Positions 31,721-40,706 of a stretch of 64,000 nt of DNA are shown one piece after another; the first letter of the stretch is position 1; each line of letters starts with the position of its first letter. A program made the position numbers and the translations under genes. Origin of the DNA: JAJXZP01 sp963787185 (GTDB lineage Bacteria; Spirochaetota; Spirochaetia; Treponematales; Rectinemataceae); the NCBI GenBank assembly GCA_963787185.1, contig CAWBCC010000014.1, positions 124,001-188,000 of the forward strand. The letters run 5' to 3'. The notes beneath the pieces were generated by a model that was given only the letters and a program-made list of their open reading frames with translations, was not told where the DNA came from and searched no databases.

Positions 31721-33811
31721 ATGGCCATCGATATCCACAAGATGCGTAACATCGGAATCAGCGCCCACATCGATTCGGGCAAGACGACGCTTTCCGAGCG
31801 CATCCTTTTTTATTGTCAGAAGATCCACGCCATACACGAAGTCAAGGGCAAGGACGGCGCAGGCGCCACGATGGACTCGATGGACCTCGAGCGAGAGCGC
31901 GGCATCACCATCCAGTCCGCGGCGACGAACGTCGAGTGGAAGGATTATACGATCAACCTGATCGACACCCCCGGCCACGTCGACTTCACCATCGAGGTCG
32001 AGCGGTCCCTGCGCGTCCTCGACGGGGCCATTCTCGTGCTCTGCGCGGTCGCGGGCGTCCAGTCCCAGTCCATCACGGTGGACCGCCAGCTCAAGCGCTA
32101 CCATGTCCCGCGTCTGGCCTTCATCAACAAGTGCGACCGCACCGGAGCCAACCCCTTCAAGGTCAAGGCTCAGCTCGCCGAAAAGCTGGGTCTGAACCCG
32201 GTCTTCCTGACCCTGCCCATCGGCCTCGAGGACAAGCTCGAAGGCATCGTCGATCTCGTCGAGATGAAGGCCATCTACTTCGACGGTGCCAACGGCGAGG
32301 AAATCCGCTACGCCGAGATCCCCCCCCACTTGATCGCCGACGCCGAAAAATACCGCGAGGAGCTGATCGAATCGGCCTCGATGTACGACGACGAGCTCAT
32401 GGAAGCCGCCCTCGAAGGCGAGGCCTCCAACGATCAGATCATGTCGGCGGTGCGCAAAGGCTGCGTCGCCGAGCAGCTCGTCCCGGTCTTCGTGGGCTCC
32501 GCCTACAAGAACAAGGGCGTACAGACTTTGCTCGACGGCGTCAGCCGCTACCTCCCGGATCCCACCGAGGTCAGGAACATCGCTCTCGACCTCGACAGGA
32601 ACGAGCAGGAGGTGATCCTCAAAGCCGACCCCGCCGAAAAGACGGTCGCCCTCGGCTTCAAGCTCGAGGACGGCCAGTACGGCCAGCTCACCTATGTCCG
32701 AATCTACCAGGGCGAGCTAAGGAAGGGCACCGAGCTCTACAATACGCGTGCCCGCAAGAAGTTCAAGGTCGGAAGACTCGTGCGCATGCACGCGAATACC
32801 ATGGAAGACATCAGCGAGGGCTACAATGGCGACATCGTCGCCCTCTTCGGCGTCGAGTGCGCATCGGGCGACACCTTCTGCGATCCCGACCTCAACTACG
32901 CCATGACCTCGATGTTCGTGCCCGAGCCCGTCATCTCCCTCTCCATCGAACCCAAGGACAAGAAGTCCTCCGACCAGCTGGCCAAGGCCCTGAATCGTTT
33001 CACCAAGGAAGACCCCACTTTCCAGACCTTCGTCGATCCGGAATCCAATCAGACCATCATCAAGGGCATGGGCGAGCTTCACCTGGAAGTGTACATCGAG
33101 CGCATGAAGAGGGAATACAAGTGCGAGGTCGAGACCGGCATGCCCCAGGTCGCCTACCGCGAAGCCATAACCCAACGCGCCGAGTTCAGCTACACCCACA
33201 AGAAGCAGACGGGCGGCTCCGGCCAGTACGGCAAGATCGCCGGCTTCATCGAGCCGAACGAGGCCTCCAACTACGAGTTCGTCGACTCCATCAAGGGCGG
33301 CGCCATCCCCAAAGAGTTCATCCCGAGCTGCGACAAGGGCTTCAAGGAAGCCATCAAGAAGGGCTCGCTCATAGGCTTCCCGATCGTAAACACCAGGGTC
33401 ACGGTAAACGATGGCCAGTCCCATCCCGTGGACTCCTCGGACATAGCCTTCCAGCTCGCGGCGATCGGCGCCTTCCGCGAGGTCTACGAGAAGGCCAAGC
33501 CGGTCATCCTCGAACCCATCATGAAGGTGGAGATCGAGGGGCCGACCGAATTCCAGGGCAACTTCTTCGCCTCGATCAACCAGAGGCGCGGCATCATCGC
33601 GGCTTCTTCCGAAGACGGTCACTTCTGCAAGGTCGAGGCCGAGGTACCCCTCTCCGAGATGTTCGGCTTTTCGACGGTCATCCGCTCCCTGTCCCAGGGC
33701 AAGGGCGAGTTCACCATGGAGTTCCTCAAGTACGGGAAGGTGCCGACCAATGTCTCGGAGCAGCTCCGCAAGGAATACCTCGAAAAGCGCCGCGCAGAAC
33801 AGGGCCGGTAG
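31721..33811 (+). CDS. fusA: elongation factor G, mitochondrial EF-G1-like (spdEFG1 type)
   Basis: A 696-residue translocase GTPase with all five EF-G domains. G1 is AHIDSGKTTLSER, with the Ser/Asp typical of mitochondrial EF-G1 rather than AHVDAGKTT. The following region (HEVKGKDGAGATMDSMDLERERGITIQSAA) reproduces the EF-G1 pattern closely. G3 is DTPGHVDF and G4 NKCDR, with Cys in place of the usual Leu/Met. Spirochaetes, planctomycetes and some others carry this spdEFG1 form, a dedicated translocase, with a separate spdEFG2 for ribosome recycling (established for the family). The start at 31721 follows a GGAGAGG. The upstream open frame is leader. Confidence 0.93.
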   Translation: MAIDIHKMRNIGISAHIDSGKTTLSERILFYCQKIHAIHEVKGKDGAGATMDSMDLERERGITIQSAATNVEWKDYTINLIDTPGHVDFTIEVERSLRVLDGAILVLCAVAGVQSQSITVDRQLKRYHVPRLAFINKCDRTGANPFKVKAQLAEKLGLNPVFLTLPIGLEDKLEGIVDLVEMKAIYFDGANGEEIRYAEIPPHLIADAEKYREELIESASMYDDELMEAALEGEASNDQIMSAVRKGCVAEQLVPVFVGSAYKNKGVQTLLDGVSRYLPDPTEVRNIALDLDRNEQEVILKADPAEKTVALGFKLEDGQYGQLTYVRIYQGELRKGTELYNTRARKKFKVGRLVRMHANTMEDISEGYNGDIVALFGVECASGDTFCDPDLNYAMTSMFVPEPVISLSIEPKDKKSSDQLAKALNRFTKEDPTFQTFVDPESNQTIIKGMGELHLEVYIERMKREYKCEVETGMPQVAYREAITQRAEFSYTHKKQTGGSGQYGKIAGFIEPNEASNYEFVDSIKGGAIPKEFIPSCDKGFKEAIKKGSLIGFPIVNTRVTVNDGQSHPVDSSDIAFQLAAIGAFREVYEKAKPVILEPIMKVEIEGPTEFQGNFFASINQRRGIIAASSEDGHFCKVEAEVPLSEMFGFSTVIRSLSQGKGEFTMEFLKYGKVPTNVSEQLRKEYLEKRRAEQGR

Positions 33812-33835
33812 TATCGATAGAAGAGAGCCCCGGAG

Positions 33836-34020
33836 TCATTAGGCCGTAAAGCCGTAAAGGCACAGAGGTAAGAGGGAGAGAGAAGAGAAGAGAAGAGGAG
33901 AGAGTTGCAGATGGGTGGATTGAAGAAGAATCTCGCAGTTTTTTTGCCCTTTCAAATTGCCTTTCTTCCATACTATTCTCCCCTATCTCACATTCCCTCT
34001 GTGCCTCTGTGGCCACTCTT
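33836..34020. repeat. inverted pair of ACCACAGAGGC-family repeats
   Basis: A forward copy (GGCACAGAGGTAAGAGGGAG near 33858, followed by GAGAAGA-type purine repeats) and a reverse copy (CCCTCTGTGCCTCTGTGGCC near 33991) face each other across about 115 bases. Behind the second arm comes a short tandem series of CTCTTCCGAA-like units (34014-34050). The pair sits between the EF-G gene and the ATPase gene, with no coding sequence. Confidence 0.65.
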
Positions 34021-34084
34021 CCGAAGCCACTCTTCCGAAACCGCTCTTCCAAGGCCATTCTTTCGGCGCCGGTGGTTTTCGGTT

Positions 34085-34113
34085 TTGCCCATTTAGGAGT
34101 TTGACGCTATAAT
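34085..34113 (+). promoter_or_regulatory. sigma-70 promoter of the RecA/KaiC-like gene
   Basis: TTGCCC (34085-34090), 17-bp spacer, perfect TATAAT (34108-34113). The leader is about 95 bases, ending AAAAGGAGTCCCC before ATG 34217. Confidence 0.78.
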
Positions 34114-34216
34114 GGACCTCGGATGCCGGAGGTAGCGTGAAGTTTCGTCCCAAGCGTCTGTCCAAACCCACAGCGAACATTCACCAAACGACAGCGAACA
34201 GCGAAAAGGAGTCCCC

Positions 34217-34921
34217 ATGCTGAAAGAGGAGCTTATCGCCAAAAGCCCGGTCCGCCTCCTGGAGAAATCCATCGAAGGAGGCCTCAGGGTCGGCAATATC
34301 GGAGTCATCGCCAGCCGCAAAGGCATCGGCAAGACGAGCGTTCTCGTGCAGCTCGCACTCGACAAGCTTCTTCAGGGCGAGCGGGTAATTCATGTCTCGT
34401 TCACCGCGCACACGAGTTATGTCATATCCTGGTACGAAAACATTTTCGGCGAGCTGGCCAAGCGAAGGAACCTCGAGCACCTCGGCGACGTCAAGAACGA
34501 CCTGGTCAAAAACCGCGTCATCATGAACTTCGCGCAGGAAGGGGTTTCGATCGAGCAGATTCTGCGATCCCTGAAGGCGATGATCGTCGACGGCGGCTTC
34601 AAGGCCAAGACCCTCATCGTGGACGGTTTCGACTTCACGCGCGCCACGAGGGACCAGATAGACAAGGTGAAGGCCTTCGCCGTCGAGATGGGACTCGAAG
34701 TCTGGTACTCCTGCACGCTGATCGGCGAAGAGCCCCTCGTCGACAAAAACAACATCCCCGTCATTCTGCGCGAATATATCGACGCAGTATCGGTGCTCAT
34801 CCTCCTCGAGCCCAAGGCCGAGTACATCCATTTCACGGTGGTCAAGGATCACGACCGCATGAATCCCCAGGATCTGAAGCTCAAACTGGATGCCAAGACA
34901 CTCCTCATAGCCGAAACATGA
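34217..34921 (+). CDS. RecA/KaiC-superfamily P-loop ATPase, function unknown
   Basis: A 234-residue protein with a Walker A at residues 33-41 (SRKGIGKTS) in a DnaB/KaiC/RadA-like context, a Walker B strand KTLIVDGFDF, and a third strand near VEMGLEVWYSC. There is no accessory domain, so it is a bare ATPase core of about one RecA fold. It may be a regulator or DNA-handling ATPase. I cannot assign a function. It has a strong promoter, an excellent RBS (AAAAGGAG) and stands alone, which suggests independent regulation. Confidence 0.72.
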   Translation: MLKEELIAKSPVRLLEKSIEGGLRVGNIGVIASRKGIGKTSVLVQLALDKLLQGERVIHVSFTAHTSYVISWYENIFGELAKRRNLEHLGDVKNDLVKNRVIMNFAQEGVSIEQILRSLKAMIVDGGFKAKTLIVDGFDFTRATRDQIDKVKAFAVEMGLEVWYSCTLIGEEPLVDKNNIPVILREYIDAVSVLILLEPKAEYIHFTVVKDHDRMNPQDLKLKLDAKTLLIAET

Positions 34922-34952
34922 GGGCGGGCGACCGCCTCGAGCGCACGTGGAT

Positions 34953-35954
34953 TTAGGGCGCGTCGCGCTCGAACAGCGAGCTCGCGTAGGAGAAGAGGGC
35001 CGGGGCTCCGCCCGTGTGCCAGAAAAGCACGGTTTGCCCTCTCGTGAACTCACCCTTTCGGATCAGATCCATGAGCGCTCCGAAGGCTCGCCCCGTGTAC
35101 ACCGGATCAAGCAGTATGCCTTCCTTCTCCGCCATGAGCCGGACGGCGCGCCGCTCCGGCTCGCCGACGACTCCATAGCCGCCGCCGACATAATCGCTCT
35201 TGAGAAGGACGTCTTCGGGCGAAAAGTGCTCCCCCGGCGCTACGGCGGAGGCGGTCTCCCCGGCCAACTCGAGAACGCGCTCGGCGAAGGGCCCCTCCCC
35301 CGCCTCGCCCTTGTCTATGGAGATGCCCACGAGCGAACATCGGAGTTTGTGCAGTCTGGCTCCGACGATGAGTCCGGCGTGCGTCCCTCCCGAGCTGGAG
35401 GCGAAGACGATTGCGTCGGGTTTCTCTCCCGACGAAGCGAGCTGCAGATTCAGCTCCCTGACCGCTTCCACGAAACCCAGAGCTCCGACCCGGTTCGATC
35501 CGCCGTAGGGAATGACATAGGGTCGCCTTCCCTTCGAGCGAAGTTCGGCTTCGATGGCGGGAATGCGCTCCCCCTTGCGCTGTTCTCCCGACCAATGGAT
35601 CCGCGCACCCAGGAGCATATCGAGAAGAAGGTTGCCCGCAGGCAGATCGGGAGCCTCGCCGGCGAGGGCGAGGTGGCAGCCGAGTCCGCGCGCCGCCGCC
35701 GCCGCCGCGGTCTGTCTGCAGTGATTGGACTGGGCCGCCCCGCCGGTGACGAGACAGTCGCATCCCCGCGCAAGGGCGTCTGCGACCAGATATTCGAGTT
35801 TTCGAACCTTGTTCCCGCCCAGGGCGAGCCCGGTGAGATCGTCCCGTTTCATGAGGATGCGGGGGCCGCCAAGAGCTTCCGAAAGCCCGGACAGGACGGA
35901 TATAGGCGTCGGGAAAAAGCCGAGAGCCACGCGGGCGGGACGATCATCGGACAT
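34953..35954 (-). CDS. dcyD: D-cysteine desulfhydrase / ACC deaminase family PLP enzyme
   Basis: A 333-residue fold-type II PLP enzyme. The PLP Lys is in LALGGNKVRKLEYL (K49), the conserved Ser/Asn/His contact in GGAAQSNHCRQTA, and a Gly-rich phosphate loop in SSSGGTHAGL. The family splits D-cysteine into pyruvate, sulfide and ammonia, or deaminates 1-aminocyclopropane-1-carboxylate. Bacterial proteins of this length without plant association are more often D-cysteine desulfhydrases. A good GAGGAGG precedes ATG 35954. It lies 10 bases downstream of pgl, so they are co-transcribed. Confidence 0.82.
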   Translation of the reverse strand: MSDDRPARVALGFFPTPISVLSGLSEALGGPRILMKRDDLTGLALGGNKVRKLEYLVADALARGCDCLVTGGAAQSNHCRQTAAAAAARGLGCHLALAGEAPDLPAGNLLLDMLLGARIHWSGEQRKGERIPAIEAELRSKGRRPYVIPYGGSNRVGALGFVEAVRELNLQLASSGEKPDAIVFASSSGGTHAGLIVGARLHKLRCSLVGISIDKGEAGEGPFAERVLELAGETASAVAPGEHFSPEDVLLKSDYVGGGYGVVGEPERRAVRLMAEKEGILLDPVYTGRAFGALMDLIRKGEFTRGQTVLFWHTGGAPALFSYASSLFERDAP

Positions 35955-35964
35955 GACAGCCTCC

Positions 35965-36711
35965 TCAGCCGGTCTCGCTCGTGCAATATAGAATCGCCTG
36001 GTCCGGCGCCTCGATCCGCGCGGCCGGCAGCGCGGGGTCGTCGGATGCGAGACGGATCACGATCTGCGCCTTGCCGGCCCCGCGCGCGAGAAATCTGATC
36101 CGACGCGTCCTGGCGAGCAGGGGATAGGTGAAGCTCAGCCTGATCCGGGGCTCGAGCGGGGCGATCGACGCGGCGCAAAGTCTTTTCTTCTCGGCGAGAA
36201 TGCTCTGGCCGGGGAAGAGGCTCGCCGTATGTCCGTCCGATCCCAGGCCGAGGAGGGCGAGATCGAAGAACGGATCCTCTCCCATTTCGAAGCGAAGCGT
36301 CGCCTCGTGTTCGGTGCAGAGCCTGTCGGCGACCGCCAGGGGATCGCCGGCCGCGGGCGCCGAACTAATGTCGAGCGGAAGCCGGGGCCAGAGCATGAAC
36401 CGCGGACCGGGCTTCCACGCGGCATCCTTGAAGGCCAGCTCGATCATCCTGCCGTTCCGCGCCGGATCGTCGGCCGCGACATGGCGCTCGTCGCCCGGCC
36501 AAAGCTCGAGCTCGACCTCGGAGAAGGGGCGGCGTGCCAGGGCGCGATAGACCGGCTCGGGGGTGCTTCCCCCCGCGAGGCAGAGCCGCAGCCGCGGCCT
36601 TCCCATGATGCCTGTGCGCCGTTCGGCCAGGGCCTCTTCGATCAGGCTGTCCATTTCCTCGACCACGGCAGCAGCCCACGCGGCCTCCTCATCGAACACG
36701 ATGAGTCTCAT
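35965..36711 (-). CDS. pgl: 6-phosphogluconolactonase
   Basis: A 248-residue lactonase of the NagB/DevB fold with the hallmarks CLAGGSTPEPVYRAL, WPGDERHVAADDPARNGRM and LLGLGSDGHTASLFPG. It hydrolyses 6-phosphogluconolactone in the oxidative pentose phosphate pathway. The partner glucose-6-phosphate dehydrogenase is about 1.2 kb away on the same strand but in a separate unit. The ATG at 36711 directly follows a TATAGT -10 box with a six-base gap, so the mRNA may be leaderless. Confidence 0.88.
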   Translation of the reverse strand: MRLIVFDEEAAWAAAVVEEMDSLIEEALAERRTGIMGRPRLRLCLAGGSTPEPVYRALARRPFSEVELELWPGDERHVAADDPARNGRMIELAFKDAAWKPGPRFMLWPRLPLDISSAPAAGDPLAVADRLCTEHEATLRFEMGEDPFFDLALLGLGSDGHTASLFPGQSILAEKKRLCAASIAPLEPRIRLSFTYPLLARTRRIRFLARGAGKAQIVIRLASDDPALPAARIEAPDQAILYCTSETG

Positions 36712-36717
36712 GCTCGA

Positions 36718-36746
36718 ACTATACGGGATCGCGGGGAGCGCGTCGA
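36718..36746 (-). promoter_or_regulatory. promoter of pgl, predicted leaderless
   Basis: Minus strand: TCGACG (36741-36746), 17-bp spacer, TATAGT (36718-36723), six bases, ATG 36711. The remaining gap to 37008 holds only an imperfect inverted repeat (GAGCCG...CGGCTC near 36946-36972) ahead of the histidine kinase. Confidence 0.55.
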
Positions 36747-37008
36747 GTATCGGGTCCCGACGCCGCTCGGCGAGGTCGTTCCGCCCGCGCAAAGGCGGCA
36801 TTTGCATGGGGCCGAAGCCGATACTATAGTTTGATCGAGGTAATCGTGACCGGGATGCCTTCTTTCGGGCCGTCTTCGGCCCGCACCCATTTCCGCACCG
36901 GCACCAATTCTGTAAAATGAGTGGCTTTGTTCGTGCTACTTTCAAGAGCCGAATGACTATCGAAAACGGCTCATTTACCCCTGCCAGCCGCAATGCGGAA
37001 GGACACCT

Positions 37009-37974
37009 GTGATAGAAAACCCGCTCGGCGTGTTGAACGCGGTACCTGTGCCCATCGGTTCGACCGATTCCGCCCTTCGCTGTCGCTTCGCGAATCGCGC
37101 CTATGCGGAGGTCGCCGGACTGCCTCAGGAGGAAATGCCCGGCATGTCCATAAGAAGCATCTGGGGCGACAGGATCGTCGACGAAGTGATGCCCTTCCTG
37201 GAGCGCGCTCTCGCGGGGGAGCGCGTGGCTTTCACCAAGCGCATCCGAACCGATCGCGGCGAAATCCTTTTCGGCAAGGCCGAGCTGATCCCCGACTCGA
37301 CGGGAGGCTACGTCGTCGTCATCCAGGACCTGGGAGCCTACGAGCGCAGCGTACGCGACCGGGACAACCTCATCCACGAGCTCGATCACCGCGTCAACAA
37401 CATTCTCCAGGTGCTCCATTCGGTCGTCGCCCTGGAAACGCAGACCGCCGACGATTCGACTCGCGAGATGCTCGATGCCATCAAGTCGCGCATCGACGCG
37501 CTGGGCATGTCCTACGAGTTTCTCAGAGACGAGGAGCCGGATGGAGGCTGGCAGGTCAGGACCGTGCTCGGCAAGGTCGCCGCATCGATCGGGCCGGGAC
37601 TCTCCGCCGTGGCCGAGGCGGACGAGGGGCTGTTCATTCCTCACGGTTGCGTCGACGCCTTCGTCTTCATCGCCGCCGAAATGGCCCGTTGGGTCGGCCG
37701 CGAGGACGATGCCGTGCGGCTCGTCGCACGAAAGACGCCGGCCGGGATCGAGCTCTACGCCCAGGGGCAGGGAGATCCGACCAGGCGCGCCGGCGCGGCG
37801 GGCATAGCCTTGGTGGACTCGTTCGCCCGGAGCTGCGGTGCGGGCCCGCTGCGCGGAGGATCCAGACCTTCGATAGTGTTTCCCCAGGGCGCAGGCCCGG
37901 CACGGGAGGCCGATTCCGCGAACCTACCCCCTCACCTGAGCGGCAGCGCCGGCCCGGCCGAACCGGCCTCGTAG
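37009..37974 (+). CDS. PAS and HisKA_2-type sensor protein with a degenerate ATPase domain
   Basis: A 321-residue protein: PAS domain (about residues 15-115, CRFANRAYAEVAGLP through GYVVVIQDLGAYERS), then a HisKA_2-type dimerisation helix with the phospho-acceptor His (HELDHRVNNILQVLHSVVALE), then an HATPase-like end. That domain lacks the conserved Asn of the N-box (here EMARWVGR), but it keeps a weak G-box (GAAGIALVDSF). It may be a non-autophosphorylating kinase-like sensor. Its GTG start follows GGAAGG. The last 43 bp overlap, in the opposite strand, the end of zwf. No response regulator is adjacent. Confidence 0.7.
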   Translation: MIENPLGVLNAVPVPIGSTDSALRCRFANRAYAEVAGLPQEEMPGMSIRSIWGDRIVDEVMPFLERALAGERVAFTKRIRTDRGEILFGKAELIPDSTGGYVVVIQDLGAYERSVRDRDNLIHELDHRVNNILQVLHSVVALETQTADDSTREMLDAIKSRIDALGMSYEFLRDEEPDGGWQVRTVLGKVAASIGPGLSAVAEADEGLFIPHGCVDAFVFIAAEMARWVGREDDAVRLVARKTPAGIELYAQGQGDPTRRAGAAGIALVDSFARSCGAGPLRGGSRPSIVFPQGAGPAREADSANLPPHLSGSAGPAEPAS

Positions 37975-39437
37975 GATACGAGCGGCGCGTCTCCCTTGTC
38001 CCAGGCTGCGACGAGCGCATCGACGAGGCGCCATGCCTCTTCCGTCTCGTCCGCCCGGATGAATAGCGTCGGATCTCCCTCCAGAGCGTCGCCGATGAGC
38101 CGTTCGTAAGCCTCCGGGAAATAGTCGTTGTTTTGCTCGCGATAAGAGATCCTCAGTTCGTTGACATCGATGCGCGCGACGCCCGGCGCCTTGGCGTTGA
38201 AGCCCAGCCACATTCCCTCGTCCGGCTGTATGCGGATGGTCAGGACATTGGACGCAAGCTTGTCGCCGCAGTATCCCTGGAAAAGTGTGGCGGGAGGCCG
38301 CCGGAAATTCACCCTGATCTCGCTTACCTGCTTGTCGAGGGCCTTGCCCGTTCGCAGAATGAAGGGAACCCCGGCGAAGCGCCAGTTGTCCACCTCGAGC
38401 CGCAGGGCGGCGAAGGTCTCGGTCCGCGAGTCGGCGGCCACTTTGGGCTCCGAGCGATACCCCCGAGTTTCGCTTCCATCGGACAGCCGGCCCGGTCCAT
38501 ACTGCCCCCGCACCGAGCGCGCGAGCATTTCTTCGTTCGAATAGGTGTGGATCGAGTTCAGGACCTTGACCTTCTCCTCGCGGATCGACTCGGGACGAAG
38601 GCTCGCCGGCGGCTCCATGGCCGTGAGGCAGAGAAGCTGAACCAGATGATTCTGCAGCATGTCGCGGGCCGCCCCGGCGTGATCGTAGTATCCGCCGCGG
38701 GTGCCGATGCCCCCGGATTCGAGAACGTCTATCTCGATCGAGTCGATGTGGTTCCGGTTCCAGACCGGCTCGAATATCGAATTGGCGAAGCGCAGATAGA
38801 TGAGGTTCTGGACGGTCTCCTTGCCCAGGTAATGATCGATCCGGAAAATATCCCGCTCGGCGAAACAGTCCTGGAGGGTCTTCGAGAGCGCGCGGGCGCT
38901 GACTCGATCGTAGCCGTAGGGCTTTTCCACGACGAGTCGGCGGAAGGTTCCGTCGGGACAGGCCCCCCGGTCGGCGCTGCCGAGCCCCGCCTCCGCCAGA
39001 CGCTTCGCGGTGGAGCCGAAGAGGTCCGGCGTCACGGCGAGGTAGAAAAGCTTGTCGACGGGGAAGCCCGGCTCGGCGAGGCGGGCCGCGAGGCGCGAAA
39101 ACGACTCGCTCTCGTCCAACTCTCCGCGGAAATAGTCCATCCGCGCCGCAAGCCGGGCCCACACCTCTTCCTGCATGGGCTTCGTGTGCGAAAAGCGGGC
39201 GCAGGCATCCTTGATCACTCCCAGAAACTCTTCGCGGGAAAACGCCTTGCGCGCGAAGCCCAGCACGCGAGTCTCGGGATGCAGGGACCCCATCCGATCG
39301 AGGTTGTACAGTGCGGGAAAAATCTTGCGCAGAGAGAGATCGCCTGTCGCTCCGAAAATCACGATGACGGCCGGATCGATGGCGGGCTCTTCTTCGTCCA
39401 TCACGCACGATCCCGACAATTCCTGTTCAAGTGTCAT
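37932..39437 (-). CDS. zwf: glucose-6-phosphate 1-dehydrogenase
   Basis: A 501-residue G6PD. The NADP-binding motif IFGATGDLSLRKIFPALY is near the N-terminus and the active-site His in RIDHYLGKETVQN. It oxidises glucose-6-phosphate to 6-phosphogluconolactone, giving NADPH. ATG 39437 is preceded by AAAGGAATGAT, and it starts four bases after the stop of the upstream rRNA methyltransferase. Its 3' end overlaps the convergent histidine-kinase-like gene by 43 bp. pgl lies nearby in another unit. Confidence 0.92.
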   Translation of the reverse strand: MTLEQELSGSCVMDEEEPAIDPAVIVIFGATGDLSLRKIFPALYNLDRMGSLHPETRVLGFARKAFSREEFLGVIKDACARFSHTKPMQEEVWARLAARMDYFRGELDESESFSRLAARLAEPGFPVDKLFYLAVTPDLFGSTAKRLAEAGLGSADRGACPDGTFRRLVVEKPYGYDRVSARALSKTLQDCFAERDIFRIDHYLGKETVQNLIYLRFANSIFEPVWNRNHIDSIEIDVLESGGIGTRGGYYDHAGAARDMLQNHLVQLLCLTAMEPPASLRPESIREEKVKVLNSIHTYSNEEMLARSVRGQYGPGRLSDGSETRGYRSEPKVAADSRTETFAALRLEVDNWRFAGVPFILRTGKALDKQVSEIRVNFRRPPATLFQGYCGDKLASNVLTIRIQPDEGMWLGFNAKAPGVARIDVNELRISYREQNNDYFPEAYERLIGDALEGDPTLFIRADETEEAWRLVDALVAAWDKGDAPLVSYEAGSAGPALPLR

Positions 39438-39441
39438 ACTA

Positions 39442-40617
39442 TCATTCCTTTCGAACGGCGATCCGGGACTCCGTGGGATACCAATGGAACCACTGTTCCT
39501 CGGCACCATTGACGATCTTCCTGGCGGTAGTCGCCCGGCGCCCGAAAAAATCGCCGAAGTCGGGACGGTTGGTCACGAATCCCAGCCCCCATCCCGTAAA
39601 CCGCGCGGCCGTCTCCCCCAGCCGGCGATAGAGCGACTCGGCTTCTTCGCGCGTGCCCATCCGTTCTCCGTACGGCGGATTGCACAGAAGATAACCGGCC
39701 TCGTAGCCGGGAGCGGCCTCCTCCGCCTGGGCCTGACGGAAGACCAGACCCTGGCTGAGCCTATCCTGGCTGAGCCCGGCCCGGCCGGCATTGGCGCGGG
39801 CGGCGTCTATCGCCCGCGGATCCGAATCGCAGCCCTCGATCCTGAATTCGACATCCCTGCGCACGCGGCCGCGAGCCGCCTCGACCTCGCCCGAAACGGC
39901 GGCGCGTTCGACGAAGGGCATGCCTTCCAACCCGAAATGCCGGCCCAGCCCCGGCGCCCTGTCCATGGCCAAAAGGGCCGCCTCGATGGCTATGGTGCCG
40001 GAACCGCAGAACGGATCGAGCAGCGGAAGACGGCGGTTCCATCCCGATAGGAAAAGTATGCCGGCGGCCAGGGTCTCCTTGAGAGGAGCCTCGCCCGCAG
40101 AGCGGCGATACCCCCGCTTGTGCAGGGCGTCCCCCGAGCTGTCCAAGCCGAGAACGCACTCGTCCCTATCGATGTACACTCTTAATCCCCGCTGAACGCC
40201 CGATTCGGGAAGGCGGCTCAGGCGGTATACCGCACCGAGGCGATCGTAGACGGCCTTATGGACGACGGACTGCACCGAAGTCTGCGCTGCGAGTTGGGAG
40301 TCGTGCAGGCGCACCCGCTCTATCGCGAGCTTGTCGTCCCGACCGAAGTAGGCCTCCCAAGGATGGGAGCGGACCTGTTCGAAGAGCTCGTCGAAGTTCT
40401 CGGCATGGAAACGGCCGACTTCGATGAGCACCCGCTCCGCGCTGCGAAGGCAGAGATTGGCGCGCATCAGGACGGCCGCGCCCGAGGCGCCGAGCAAGAA
40501 TCGCACGCGCCCGCTCTCGCGGCCCTCCACTTCGATGCCGAGCCTTTGAATCTCGGAGACGCACACTTTTTCGAGGCCCAGAGCACAGAGAGCTAGAGCA
40601 TGGGTTGAGGATGTCAC
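39442..40617 (-). CDS. rlmL: 23S rRNA (guanine-N2) methyltransferase, RlmL/RlmK type with THUMP domain
   Basis: A 391-residue protein: N-terminal ferredoxin-like/THUMP part (ALCALGLEKVCVSEIQRLG to about 150), then a SAM-dependent methyltransferase core with DPFCGSGTIAIEAAL and the NPPY motif (LLCNPPYGERM). Family members methylate G2445 of 23S rRNA. RlmL of E. coli has an extra RlmK domain, absent here. GTG 40617 is preferred because family proteins start here and a TTGCCG-17-GATATT promoter ends six bases before it. A longer frame starts at 40659. Followed by zwf. Confidence 0.84.
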   Translation of the reverse strand: MTSSTHALALCALGLEKVCVSEIQRLGIEVEGRESGRVRFLLGASGAAVLMRANLCLRSAERVLIEVGRFHAENFDELFEQVRSHPWEAYFGRDDKLAIERVRLHDSQLAAQTSVQSVVHKAVYDRLGAVYRLSRLPESGVQRGLRVYIDRDECVLGLDSSGDALHKRGYRRSAGEAPLKETLAAGILFLSGWNRRLPLLDPFCGSGTIAIEAALLAMDRAPGLGRHFGLEGMPFVERAAVSGEVEAARGRVRRDVEFRIEGCDSDPRAIDAARANAGRAGLSQDRLSQGLVFRQAQAEEAAPGYEAGYLLCNPPYGERMGTREEAESLYRRLGETAARFTGWGLGFVTNRPDFGDFFGRRATTARKIVNGAEEQWFHWYPTESRIAVRKE

Positions 40618-40623
40618 CTGTAT

Positions 40624-40652
40624 AATATCGCCCAGCGCCGCGGTATCGGCAA
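40624..40652 (-). promoter_or_regulatory. promoter of the rlmL-zwf unit, predicted leaderless
   Basis: Minus strand: TTGCCG (40647-40652), 17-bp spacer, GATATT (40624-40629), six bases, GTG 40617. An overlapping TATTAT (40622-40627) could serve as -10 instead, leaving four bases. Confidence 0.45.
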
Positions 40653-40662
40653 GCCTCATGCC

Positions 40663-40692
40663 TTGACATGAGTCGTTGGGCTCGGCTATTCT
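40663..40692 (+). promoter_or_regulatory. promoter of tRNA-Ala
   Basis: TTGACA (40663-40668), 18-bp spacer, TATTCT (40687-40692), 14 bases before the mature 5' end at 40707. It is divergent from the rlmL promoter. Confidence 0.75.
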
Positions 40693-40706
40693 TTGCCCGC
40701 TTCGTC

